A stretch of DNA of 54,515 nucleotides from Acrocarpospora macrocephala (GTDB taxonomy: Bacteria; Actinomycetota; Actinomycetes; Streptosporangiales; Streptosporangiaceae): NCBI RefSeq assembly GCF_009687865.1, contig NZ_BLAE01000003.1, positions 297,921-352,435 on the forward strand, in the 5' to 3' direction. Numbering within the stretch: position 1 is the stretch's first letter; every line of letters starts with the position of its first letter. This document shows positions 34,901-45,200 of the stretch, one piece after another. The notes beneath the pieces were generated by a model, which made no database searches, was not told the DNA's origin, and worked only from the letters and a program-made list of their open reading frames with translations. The translations under genes were made by a program, and so were the position numbers.

Positions 34901-36199
34901 CAGCTGGGCCAGGAAGTCGGCGCGCACGCCCTGTACTACGGTGGTGCGCCGGTCGGGTCCGAGGGCGGCGTCGAGCAGGGCCCGGATGAACAGGTCGCGT
35001 TCCGCGGGGTCGGCGCAGAGGGTGAAGACCTCTTCGAACTGGTCCACCACCAGCAGCACCCGGGTCTCCGGCGGGCCAGGGGCCATCGCGTTCCTGAGGG
35101 CGATGTCCAGCTGGGACGGGTCGCGCGCCAGATCCTCGCGCAGCCGGTCGGCGTCCAGGTCGGCCAGCTTGGCGACCTGCCTGGCCAGCGCCTCCAGCGG
35201 GCGGTCGCCCGGTGTCATCAGCAAGGTCTGCCAGCGCGGATCCCGGCTGGCCGGACCGAGCAGCCCGGCCCGCAGCAGCGAGGACTTGCCGCTGCCCGAC
35301 GCGCCGAGCACGCTCACGATCGGCAGCCGCCCGACCCGGTCGAGCAGCCGTTCGGCCGCCTGGGCGCGGCCGAAGAACCACTCCTCCTGCTCGGGCCCGA
35401 ACGCCCGCATGCCCTGGAACGGCGGCTGCGTCCCGGCGGTCACGGCCACCTGGCGAGATCGCTGCGGGGCGGCGAGCCGCCGGTCGCCGCGCAGCACCGC
35501 CTCGTGCAGCCGCCGCAGCTCCAGGCCCGGTTCGACGCCGAGCTGGTCGGCCAGCAGCGCCCTGGTCCGCCGGAAGACCTCCAGCGCCTCGGCCTGACGG
35601 CCGGACCGGTAGAGGGCGACCATGAGGTGCCCGCGGATCGACTCCCGGAAGGGGAACGTTTCCGTCATCGCCGTCAGTTCGGCGACGACGTCGGCATGGC
35701 GGCCCAGCTTCAGGTCGGCCAGCACCCGATCCTCGCCGGCGCGCAGCCGGGACTCCTCCAGTTTGAGCGCCGCCTGCCTGATCACCGGCGTCTCGGCGAG
35801 GTCGCCGTAGGCGGGGCCGCGCCACAGGGCCAGCGCCCGGTCCAGCAGGTCGCGGGCGGCGGCCGGGTCCTCGGCCAGCGCCGCGGCGGCCACGTCCCGG
35901 TCGAACCGGTCCGCGTCGAGCTCGCCGGGCCCGACCCTGATCGAGTAGCCGTACGTGTCGCGGGTGATGCGCTCCCCGTCCCAGAGGGTGCGGCGCAGCT
36001 GGTGGACGTACAGCCGCAGGTTCTCCGCCGCTGAGGCCGGTGGTCGTTCCCACAGCGCCTCGGCCAGCCGCGCGCGCGGGACAGGCGTGTTGGCCTGGCT
36101 CACCAGCACGCCCAGCAGGATCCGCTGCTTGGTCGATCGCAGCGGGAGCGCGGCCCCGTCGATTTCCACGGCAAGCGGGCCGAGCACGCGGAACTCCAC
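31997..36199 (-). CDS. SARP-nSTAND1-TM-WD40 signalling regulator (AfsR-like)
   Basis: This 1400-residue multidomain regulator has an N-terminal OmpR-type winged helix (MEFRVLGPLAVEIDG, LRLYVHQLRRTLWDG) and a BTAD domain (about 96-245). An nSTAND1 NTPase follows, with Walker A GASGSGKSS at 299-307 and VLLVVDQFEEVFTLC. A transmembrane helix (LAAGLAVMLVLAIAGAVTAV, about 700-720) precedes WD40 repeats (about 770-1390; DIALSPDGKLAASAGRDGTIGLWD-type units). The helix separates the DNA-binding half from the beta-propellers, so a membrane sensor is plausible. It diverges from the DNRLRE/RHS genes and may regulate them. Confidence 0.9.
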   Translation of the reverse strand: MEFRVLGPLAVEIDGAALPLRSTKQRILLGVLVSQANTPVPRARLAEALWERPPASAAENLRLYVHQLRRTLWDGERITRDTYGYSIRVGPGELDADRFDRDVAAAALAEDPAAARDLLDRALALWRGPAYGDLAETPVIRQAALKLEESRLRAGEDRVLADLKLGRHADVVAELTAMTETFPFRESIRGHLMVALYRSGRQAEALEVFRRTRALLADQLGVEPGLELRRLHEAVLRGDRRLAAPQRSRQVAVTAGTQPPFQGMRAFGPEQEEWFFGRAQAAERLLDRVGRLPIVSVLGASGSGKSSLLRAGLLGPASRDPRWQTLLMTPGDRPLEALARQVAKLADLDADRLREDLARDPSQLDIALRNAMAPGPPETRVLLVVDQFEEVFTLCADPAERDLFIRALLDAALGPDRRTTVVQGVRADFLAQLSRHADLVAALADEATLLIGPPALADLREMITGPAARAGLTVDAELLATIVAETGTAPGSLPLLSHALLETWRNRTGTALSLAAYQAGGGVRGAIAQTAEREYDLLDDTGRRIARRIFLRLTALGEGTDDTRRPVDRAELDGIADPEAVDGVLDALAAARLIVLAADRVEVAHEALIRAWPRLHRWLTDDRADLLAHRRLTEDARTWAELGRDPGVLYRGLRLLTAGSWAEENPQELNQREAAFLAAGRALADTERLASARRTRLFKRLAAGLAVMLVLAIAGAVTAVRQGGEARLRQLVESSHQLALTSRQLLATDPDTAGLLAVEAHRLRPDPQTLGAMLSAAAVARRRIDLNTGGTPVFDIALSPDGKLAASAGRDGTIGLWDPARRTLLASLTGHADGVDHYARDVAFSADSTLLASVASAAAIGPSAGSLIVWDVRARRALFKQAYDRLSGALAFSSDGTTVAVGTDTGIEVRDIGGQHRRTLTTGHEVLSLAFSPDRRLLVSADGKGEPIVWGAATGERVTTVPAPGAHTVDFDAGTGRLATSTTDGGVHFWDVGASKVKALGDIPAQEALAWVVSAPANGRIAVANEYGYITIWDVARRLPLATYQDRGRAEARSVALSRDGAALASAGLGRTIVIREHAVPPFIGHSGAVNDIETSSDGLLTASAGSDGTVRLWDQDGTPLAVLADHSDHVQAIAFSPGGERLLALTRDHTIVVWDVALRRRIATVPYAGLAASTDIAHHPDGRSVATASQGRFRWDTPAMSERPIPGLPYIATTLEYSRDGRLLVSGSPAGSVLVWDTATDTRLLDWATGQGEVRDVSLSPDGKLAATAGADRTVKIWNVRSGTAVATLTGHTASVQVVAFSRNGRFLAAAGDDHTISVWDTATWTRVAVLTGHDAPVRALAFTSGGDLLSGGDDGKVIRWSLSADAARARICREVGRDLPYAEWSTYLPVEPYHATCG

Positions 36200-36348
36200 T
36201 GTGGTTCCCCCGTCGTCGATTTCCAGCGTCGCCGCACGTTATCGAGCCAATGTACGCCCGACAAGAGTCGATATACGGCCTATATACGCCTCCTCCACGC
36301 CCGCCTCCACAAACTGATCCCCGCATGTCACGACTACGGGGAGCACCT
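36200..36348. promoter_or_regulatory. Divergent promoter region with TATACG repeats
   Basis: Between the SARP regulator and the DNRLRE protein gene lie two imperfect 10-bp direct repeats, ATATACGGCC (36271) and TATATACGCC (36281), in a locally AT-rich patch. SARPs bind direct repeats, so these could be operator sites as well as a -10 region. GGGGAG precedes the ATG at 36349. Confidence 0.35.
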
Positions 36349-39231
36349 ATGAGATTGGCGAAGGCGGCGTGCGCGAGCGCGCTCGGGCTGCTGCTGGCGG
36401 GGACCGGCGCACCGCCGATCATGGCCCAGACGGCCGCCGCGACCGTGCTGGCGGACGAGACGCGGAAGTTCACCGGCGTCCGCCAGCACTGGAACGTGCT
36501 GCGGAAGCAGTTCGGCAACAACAGCTACTACGACAAGGCGACGATCGAGTCCGACGACACGACCAGGGGAACGCTGCGCGCCGGTCACAACTCCGACGGC
36601 GGCGGCACCACCGCCAGGACCATCCTGCAGCTGGACACCTCCCGGGTGGCCAGGACCCACATCCTGTGGGCCAAGCTGCGCCTCTGGCAGGCGTGGTCGT
36701 CCAAGGACTGCGGCAACGGCAACGAGTCCGGCGGGGCGGTGGACGTCTACCAGGTGCCCGCCTTCAACTCCGGCACGACCTGGAACGCGACCTGGAACAC
36801 GACCGCGTGGGCCACCAACCTGGGCGGCAACAGCAAGGCCGTGCGCCGCTACGGAGGCGGCTACCAGGGCCGCTGCCCAGATGACTGGGTGGCCTTCGAC
36901 GTCACCGGCGCGGTCCGCAAGGTCGCGGAGGCGGGCGACACGTCGATCTCGCTCGGGCTCAGGGCCGAGAACGAGAGCGACGAGTACAGCTGGAAGCGTT
37001 ACCTGATATTCGGGGGCGCCAACGGCAAGAACCCCAACCTGGACATCGGCTACAACACCCTCCCGGCCGCTCCCGCCGCCCTGGTCACCGATGACGACTC
37101 CGCGCCCGGTGACGCCACCGACGACGCGGTGTGCGTGGCCGGCCCCGCCCGCCCGGCGATCACCTCGGCGACGCCGAAGCTGAGCGCCAAGATGATCGAC
37201 GGCGACGGATCCACGCACGCCGAGTTCGAATGGTCGGAGGTCGGCGTCGGCCGGATCGGCGGGACGACGACGGGCCTGGTCGCCGATGGCGCCAACGCGA
37301 GCGCCACCATCCCCGCCGGTACGTTCCAGGAAGGGCACACCTACTCCTGGCGGGTCCGCGGATACGACCTGCTCGGCGCGTACGGCACCGACAACGGCGC
37401 CTGGTCGCGCGCCTGCGAGTTCACCGTCGAGACCCCGGGCCCGGCCAACAGCCCGCCGCTCCCGTCGATCAGCTCCACCGACTTCGCCAGGGACGACTTC
37501 GGCCCCACCGCGATCGGCGTGCCCGGCAAGGTCACGTTCTCGGGCACCGACGTGGTCGCCTTCCGGTACGGCTTCCGCCAGGACGCCCTGGCCATGACGG
37601 TCCCGGCCAGGCCGGACGGCACCGCCGAAGTGCCGATCACCATGTGGCACGGCGACCCGGCCGAACTGTGGGTCCAGGCCGTGGACCGGGCCGGGAACAA
37701 GAGCGTCGGCCCGGACGGCGACCCCGCCTCCGGCATCGCCCGCTACCCGTTCCAGGCGGTCGACGGCAGCGGCCAGATCCCGCACGAGCGCGGCGACCTC
37801 AACGGCGACGGCGGCGCCGACCTCACCGTGCTGACCGACGGCGACCGGGGCCGCGCCCAGGTGTGGAACCTGACCGGTGCGAGCCCGGTCAACGTGTTCG
37901 ACGCGGGCGCCTTCCCGCTGGACAAGGTGAAGAGCGCCGCCGGTGACTTCGACGGGGACGGCCGGACCGATCTGGCGATGTTCCGTGACGAGGGCGGCGG
38001 CCGTACCACCCTGCACCTGCTGGCTTCGGACGGCAACGCGCTGACCGGAACCCAGGTGTGGGAGTCGGCCACCTGGGACTGGGCCAAGACGAAGGTCGTG
38101 GCGGGCAACTTCGACGGCGACGAGGCGAAGCGCGACGACCTGGCCGTCATGTACGACCTGGGCGGTGCCACGCTGGACCTGCGCGTCTTCCTCGGCACCG
38201 GCGACGGATTCGCCGCGCCCGCCGCGTGGGGGAGCGCCGCCAGGGACGCCACCAAGATCAAGCTCGTCGCGGGTGACTTCGACGGGGACGGCGCCCACGA
38301 CCTCGCCGAGATCAGGGATCTGGGCAGCAGGATCGGCATCTACATCCTGCCCTCCACCCGCTCGTCCTTCGCCGCCCCCGCCACCTGGTACGACGACCCG
38401 AGCCGTGGCTGGAGCTGGGCCAAGACCAAGCTGGTCGGCGCCGACGTGACCGGGGACGGCCGCGCGGAGATCGCCGCCTTCTACCGGTACAGCGAAGCCA
38501 ATCAAACCTCCCTCTACCTGTTCGCCAACACGGGCACCGGATTCGTCCCCCCGCCCACGATCCCGCTCTGGCAGTCCGGCGACCACTCCTGGAACTGGCA
38601 CCTCGTCGAGCCCACGGCCGGGGACCTGGACGGCGACAACGACGAGGACCTGATCGTCGACTACGCCTGCTGCGGATCGGCGCAGCACGTGCTGTGGCGG
38701 TTCACCGCCGCCGCAGGCACGGTGGCGGCTCCGCAGCAGTACTGGCGCGGCGCGTTGAGCACCACCGGCAGGTCCGGGGTCGAGGTCGACCCGGCCGCGA
38801 CCTACCAGCTGGTGGCCTCCCACTCGGGCCGGTGCGTGGCCGTCGCCAACGCCGGCACCGCCGACAACGCGGCCATGATCCAGTACGACTGCCCTGGCGG
38901 CGCCAACCAGCGATTCCGGGTGGTGGCCACCGGAGCCGCCCAGTTCATGCTGCAACCGGCCCACGTCACCGGCAAGTGCGTGACCGCCGGAGCCTCCTCC
39001 GCTCCCGGCACGAAGGCCGTCCAGTACACGTGCGCGGCGCCGTCGGGCGACCAGGCGTACCGGCTCGAATACGTGGCCGGTTCCGGCGACGACACCCTGG
39101 TGCGGCTGCGGCCGATGCACTCCGGCAACTGCCTGGACGTGGCGGGCGCGAACCTGCTCAACAACGCGCTGATCCACCAGTGGGCCTGCCTGAACACCCC
39201 GAACCAAGAGTTCTACCTGCGCCGATCCTGA
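36349..39231 (+). CDS. Secreted DNRLRE / FG-GAP / ricin-lectin protein
   Basis: The 960-residue secreted protein starts at ATG 36349 (GGGGAG upstream). After a signal peptide come a DNRLRE-type domain (about 35-235: LQLDTSRVARTHILWAKLRL, DWVAFDVTGAVRKVAEAG), a fibronectin-like region and at least six FG-GAP calcium loops (DLNGDGGADL, DFDGDGRTDL, DFDGDGAHDL, DLDGDNDEDL). A C-terminal ricin-type beta-trefoil (about 860-960, with NQRF, DQAY and NQEF repeats) ends it. Such modules bind sugars and decorate cell surfaces. It is followed by the RHS toxin gene after 30 bp, so it may help present or target it. Confidence 0.85.
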   Translation: MRLAKAACASALGLLLAGTGAPPIMAQTAAATVLADETRKFTGVRQHWNVLRKQFGNNSYYDKATIESDDTTRGTLRAGHNSDGGGTTARTILQLDTSRVARTHILWAKLRLWQAWSSKDCGNGNESGGAVDVYQVPAFNSGTTWNATWNTTAWATNLGGNSKAVRRYGGGYQGRCPDDWVAFDVTGAVRKVAEAGDTSISLGLRAENESDEYSWKRYLIFGGANGKNPNLDIGYNTLPAAPAALVTDDDSAPGDATDDAVCVAGPARPAITSATPKLSAKMIDGDGSTHAEFEWSEVGVGRIGGTTTGLVADGANASATIPAGTFQEGHTYSWRVRGYDLLGAYGTDNGAWSRACEFTVETPGPANSPPLPSISSTDFARDDFGPTAIGVPGKVTFSGTDVVAFRYGFRQDALAMTVPARPDGTAEVPITMWHGDPAELWVQAVDRAGNKSVGPDGDPASGIARYPFQAVDGSGQIPHERGDLNGDGGADLTVLTDGDRGRAQVWNLTGASPVNVFDAGAFPLDKVKSAAGDFDGDGRTDLAMFRDEGGGRTTLHLLASDGNALTGTQVWESATWDWAKTKVVAGNFDGDEAKRDDLAVMYDLGGATLDLRVFLGTGDGFAAPAAWGSAARDATKIKLVAGDFDGDGAHDLAEIRDLGSRIGIYILPSTRSSFAAPATWYDDPSRGWSWAKTKLVGADVTGDGRAEIAAFYRYSEANQTSLYLFANTGTGFVPPPTIPLWQSGDHSWNWHLVEPTAGDLDGDNDEDLIVDYACCGSAQHVLWRFTAAAGTVAAPQQYWRGALSTTGRSGVEVDPAATYQLVASHSGRCVAVANAGTADNAAMIQYDCPGGANQRFRVVATGAAQFMLQPAHVTGKCVTAGASSAPGTKAVQYTCAAPSGDQAYRLEYVAGSGDDTLVRLRPMHSGNCLDVAGANLLNNALIHQWACLNTPNQEFYLRRS

Positions 39232-39261
39232 CGCGAGCACCGAAACTCCAGGAGAAATCAC

Positions 39262-42200
39262 ATGAAGCGCTGGCTCGCGCCCGCGGTCGCCTGTCTACTC
39301 GTCCTGACCCTTTCCCCAACGGCTGCCGCCGGGGTTCTGCCCGACCCTGAGGATCTGTCCGCTCCGGCGGTGCAGCGGGAGAAGTCCGTGCCGGGGTCGA
39401 AGATCCTGCCCGCCATTCCCGCACCATTGCCGAAGGTGCCCGAGCTATCCGGGACACGCGCGGTCACCTGGCCAAAACCTGGCGCCGTCACGGTGCAGAC
39501 CGGGACGGCTTTCACCAAGGCTGGAGCGTTGCCGATCTCCGTCGCGCCCGCCGCCTCGAAGCAGAACGCGCCGCCCAGCCGGGTCCGGGTGGAGGTTCTG
39601 CCGCGCGCCGGTGACGGCCTGCTGTTCCGCACGAGCAAGATCGACGAGACCCCTGCGACAGCCGCCTTCGAGGTGGACTACTCGGGTTTCCGTGGCGCGT
39701 TCGGCGGTGACTGGGCCTCCCGGCTGGAGTTACGGACGCTCCCCGAGTGCGCGCTGACCACGCCGGGGCTGCCCAAATGCCAGGGCAGGGCCGTACCGGC
39801 CCAGAACGACGTCAAGGCGGGCAAGATCAGTTCCGAGCTGCCGCTCGGCGGGCTGTACGCGCTGGCCGCGGCCCCCTCCGGCAGCGCGGGCACGTTCGCC
39901 GCCACCGGCCTTTCCCCCTCCTCGACCTGGGGCGCGGGCGGTTCGACCGGCGACTTCACCTGGAACTACCCGCTCCGGGTCCCGCCGGGCCTCGGCGGGC
40001 CGACCCCGTCGATCGCGCTCTCCTACTCCTCGGGCAGCGTCGACGGCAGGACGGTCGCCACCAACAACCAGCCCTCCTGGGTCGGTGAGGGCTTCGAGTG
40101 GTGGCCGGGCTTCATCGAGCGCCGGTACAAGCCCTGCTCCGAGGACGGCAAGGACGGCGTCGGCGACCAGTGCTGGGAGACCGACAACGCGACGTTGTCG
40201 CTGAACGGCGGCGGCAGCGAACTGGTCAAGGACGACAAGACCGGCGTCTGGCGGCCCCGCAACGACGACGGCTCCCGGATCGAGCGGCTCACCGACACGA
40301 CCCGGGCCAACGGCGACAACGACGGCGAGTACTGGCGGGTCACCACCACCGACGGCACCCAGTACTACTTCGGCATGAACCGCCTGCCCAGCTGGACGAC
40401 CGGCAAGACCGAGACCGGCTCCACCTGGACGCTCCCGGTGTACGGCAACGAGACCGGCGAACCCTGCCACGCCATCACGTACTGCACGCAGGCCTGGCGG
40501 TGGAACCTCGACTATGTCGTGGATCCGCACGGCAACGTGATGACGTACTGGTACAACCAGGAGAAGAACCTCTACGGCCGCGACGCCGATCCCGCCAAGG
40601 CCACCGAGTACGTGCGCGGCGGCACCCTGGCCAGAATCGACTACGGCCTGCGCACCGGCCAGGAGTACGCCGGAACCCCGGCCGCCCAGGTCGTCTTCAC
40701 CGCCGCCGACCGCTGCCTGCCCGGCACAGCCTGCGACATCACCAAGCCGGAGCAGTGGTCGGACACCCCGCTCGACCAGCGCTGCGCCGCCGCCCCCTGC
40801 ACCGGCGTGCTGACCCCGACGTTCTGGTCCCAGAAACGCCTGGCCTCCGTCACCACCCAGATCTGGAACGGCACGGGCTTCACCCCCGTCGACACCTGGA
40901 CGCTGCGGCACACCTTCCCCGACCCCGGTGACGGAACCCGGGCCGGGCTGTGGCTGGCCGGGCTCACCCACGCCGGGACCGGCGACGCGGTCATGCCGGA
41001 GATCAAGTTCACCCCGCAGCAGCTCGACAACCGCGTCATCGGCCCCGACGGGCGGCCCCCGATGCGGTGGCCGCGGGTGGGCGCGATCGAGAACGAGACC
41101 GGCGGCGACCTGCGCGTCACCTATTCCACCAAGGACTGCGTCTCCGGCACCCGGATGCCGCCCAGCCCCGACACCAACACCTATCGCTGCCACCCGGTCA
41201 AGGGCGCCTACCCCGGCCAGCCCGACAAGCTGGAGTGGTTCCACAAGTACGTGGTGACCGAGGTCACCGAGAACGACTACGTCGGCGGCGGCGCCCAGAT
41301 CCGTACCTTCTACAACTATCCCGAGGCCCCGGCCTGGCACTTCGACGACGCCGACGGGCTGGTGGCCGAGGAGGACAAGACCTGGGCGCAGTGGCGCGGC
41401 TACGAGGTCGTCGAGACCACCCGGGGAGTCACACCGGACGTGCGGACGTTCGAGCGGAGCCGGTTCTTCCGCGGCATGGACGGCGACCGCACGGCCTCCG
41501 GCGGGCGCAAGACCGTCAAGATCCGCGACTCCGAGGGCGTCGAGGTGGCCGACAACGACCGCTACGCCGGCATGCCCCGCGAGGAGATCACCTACAACGG
41601 CGTCAGCGGAGCCGAGGTGTCGGCGACGATCTCCGACCCGTGGCTGCGCGAGACCGCGTCGGCGGTCCACTCGTGGGGGACGGTGACCGCCTCGCTCGCC
41701 GACGTCGGCACCACCCGCGTCCGCACCCCCAAGGCGGGGGGCGGCACCTTCCAGACCCGCGTGGACAAGGAGTTCAACGACCAGGGCCTGACGACGCGGG
41801 TGCACGAGCACGGCGACACCGCGGTCGGCGGCGACGAGAAGTGCACCACCTTCACCTACGCCCGCAACGAGACGCTGTGGCTGCTGTCGGCCACCAGCCG
41901 GGTGGAGACCTACGCGCTGCCCTGCGGCCAGAACCCCACCGGCGACGAGCAGGTGATCGCCGACGTGCGGATGTGGCACGACGCCACCACCGCCTGGAAC
42001 ACCCCCGCGACCAAGGGCGACGTCACCAAGGTCGAAGAGCTCAAGACCTGGCCGTCCACCTACCTCACCAAGAGCAGGGCCGCGTTCGACCTCTACGGCC
42101 GCGTCACCGAGTCGTGGGACCAGGCGGGGGAACGCTCGACCACCTCCTACGAGCCCGCGACCGGCGGCCCGCTCCGCGCCTACGTCTCCACGAACCCCCT

Positions 42201-45200
42201 CGACCACACCACCCGCACCGAACTCAACCCCGCCTGGGGCCTGCCCACCAAGACCGTCGACGCCAACGACCGTACTACCGAGATCGTCTACGACGGCCTC
42301 GGCCGGATCAGCAGCGGCTGGGAACCCGGCCGTGACACCGGCCAGCCGCCGAACGTGCGCTACACCTACGACATCCGGGGCCGGACGGGACCGCCCGCCG
42401 TCACCACCCGCTCGCTCCGCGCCGACGGCGGCTACACCGTCATGATCGAGCTGTACGACGGCCTGCTGCGCACCCGCCAGACCCAGATCCCCGGCCCCAA
42501 CGGCGGGCGCATCATCTCCGACACCCTCTACAACTCCCTCGGCCAGTCGCACAAACAGAACGGCGCGTACTGGAACGCCGCGGCCCCCGTCACCGACCTG
42601 TTCGGCGTCAAGGACGCAGACGTCCCCGGGCAGAACCGGTCGACCTTCGACGGCGCCGGGCGGACGATCGCCGAAGCGCATCTCGCGTTCGCGGTGGAAC
42701 GGTGGCGCAGCGCCACCGCCTACCCGGGCGCCGACCGCGTCGACGTGACCCCACCGGCCGGCGGCACCGCCACCACGGCGATCATGGACGCGCTGGGCCG
42801 TACGAAGGAACTGCGGCAGTACCAGGCGGCCACGCCGACCGGCGCCTACGACACCACCCGATACGCCTTCACCAGGGCGGGACGCCTGGAGACCGTCACC
42901 GACCCGGCGGGGAACATCTGGAAGCACGCCTACGACCTGCGCGGACGGGAGATCCGCACCGACGACCCCGACCGGGGATCGACTCGCTACGACTACGACG
43001 ACGCGGACCGGTTGATCTCCACTGAGGACGCCAGGCACCAGATCCTGGCCTATGCGTACGACAAGCTGGGACGGCGCACCGCCATCCACGAGGGCACTCT
43101 GGACGGGCCGAAACGCGCCTCCTGGACGTACGACACGCTCGAGTCCGGGATGCTCACCTCCGCAAGCCGGTTCTCCGGCGGCAACGAGTACAGCACCTCG
43201 GTGACCGGATACGACGTCGGCTACCGGCCCACCGGAAGCACGGTGACGATCCCCGCCTCCGAAGGCGCCCTGGCCGGGACCTACACCTACGGCTCCACCT
43301 TCAACACCGACGGCACCGTCGCCACGATGAGCCTGCCCGGCGTCGGATCCCTGGCGGGGGAGACGCTCAGCTACGGCTACGACGCGTTCGGCAACCCGCT
43401 CACCCTGTCCGGCCAGTCCAGCTACGTGTCGGGCAGCGCGTACAGCGACATGTCCGAACTCGGTCAGCTGACGCTCGGCACGGGCGGTAAGCGGCTCTGG
43501 CTGACCTACACCTACGAGGTCGGCTCGCGCCGCCTGACCGGAATCCACACCAAACGGGAGGCCGCCGGCGCCGTCCAGGGCGACGTCCGCTACACCTACG
43601 ACCATGCGGGGAACGTCACCAAGGTCGTCGACGCGCCCGGCGCCACCGGCGTGCCCACCGACACCCAGTGTTTCGGCTACGACCACCTGCGCCGGTTGAA
43701 GGAGGCCTGGACGCCCGACGGCGCCAACTGCGCCACTCCCACCTCGGCGAACGTCGGCGGGCCCGCGCCGTACTGGACGAGCTACGGCTACGACAAGATC
43801 GGCAACCGCACCTCCGAGGTGCGGCACGCCGTCGCGGGCGGCACCCAGGTCGACAAGACCTTCGACTACCCGGACCCGGCCGCCGGGGAGCCGCAGCCGC
43901 ACACCCTGCGCGGCGTGACGGTCAGCGACTCGACCGGCACCAGAACCCTCGCCTACGACTACGACAAGAACGGCAACACCACCACCCGTCCGTCCGCCTC
44001 CGGCGCGCCGCAGACCCTGACCTGGGACGCCGAAGGCCGGTTGAGCGCCATCCAGGAGGGCGCCGCCAAGACCGAGTTCGTCTACGACGCCGCCGGCAAC
44101 CGGCTGATCCGCAAGGACGCGGACGGCTCCGCCACCCTCTACCTGCCCGGCCAGGAACTCCGCGCCAAGGGCACGGTGAAATCCGGCACCCGCTACTACG
44201 CCCACGGCGGCACCACGGTCGCCGTCCGCACCGACGACGGCAAGCTCACCTGGCTGTCGGCCGACCGGTTCGGCACCGCCCAGCTGGCCTTCGCCGCCAC
44301 CGACCTGGCCGTCACCCGCCGCAGGTTCACCCCGTTCGGCGAAACACGCGGCGCGGGTACGACCTGGCCGGGCTCGACCGGATTCGTCGACGGCGTGCAG
44401 GACCCGACCGGGCTCACCCACCTGGGCGCGCGCGAGTACGACCCGGTCACCGGCCGGTTCCTGTCCGTCGACCCGCTCATCGACGTGGCGGATCCGCAGC
44501 AGATGCATGGTTACGCGTACGCCGGCAGCAGTCCCGTCACCTTCGCCGACCCTGACGGCCTGATGCACGTCGCCGAGGACAGCGGCGGCCGCAGCGATGC
44601 CGGCGGGTCCGCGCCCCCGGACCCCGGCCCGAGCGACGAGGAGATCGAAGAGGCCAAGGAGGTCACGAAGAAGGGCGTGCTCGATATCGTCCTCGAAACC
44701 GGCGGCGACATCCTGATGGAGGTCCTCGGCATCAACGACATCCGCAACTGCTTCACCAAGGGCGACGTGGTGGCGTGCGTGTCGATGGTGGCCGGAATGT
44801 TCCCGCTAGGGAAGCTGCTCAAAGCACGGAAGATCGCCAAGGCGCTGCATCGGGCGTACGAGGCCTACCGGGCGTTCGACCGCAAACTCGCCGCCGCGCG
44901 GAACGTCCTGGCCCGGGCGGCCCGCAAAGCCGACGAGGCGGCCGAAGCGGTCGCGGAGACCACGGCCAAAGCCGCCGACGACGTGGCGGCGGCCGCGGCC
45001 AAACAAGCGGACGAGGCAGTCGAAGGGGCGGCGGAGACGGTCGACGACCTCGGCGGATCCTGTGCCCTCTCCAACAGCTTCGCCCCCGGCACGCTGGTGC
45101 TGATGGCCGACGGAAGTCGCCGCCCGATCGAGGAGATCGAACCCGGAGACGAGGTCCTCGCCACCGACCCGGAGACCGACGCCACCGAGGCCAAGCCGGT

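Noticed and set aside
31791-36521. Alternative minus-strand frame (1576 codons) over the SARP regulator
   Set aside because: It is a Pro/Arg/Gly/Ala-rich shadow; the 1400-residue frame has all SARP, STAND and WD40 motifs.
39730-44568. Very long open frame antisense to the RHS gene (1612 codons)
   Set aside because: High-GC RHS sequence opens the antisense frames. Its product is Gly/Ala/Val/Arg-rich with no domains, and the sense protein has clear RHS motifs.
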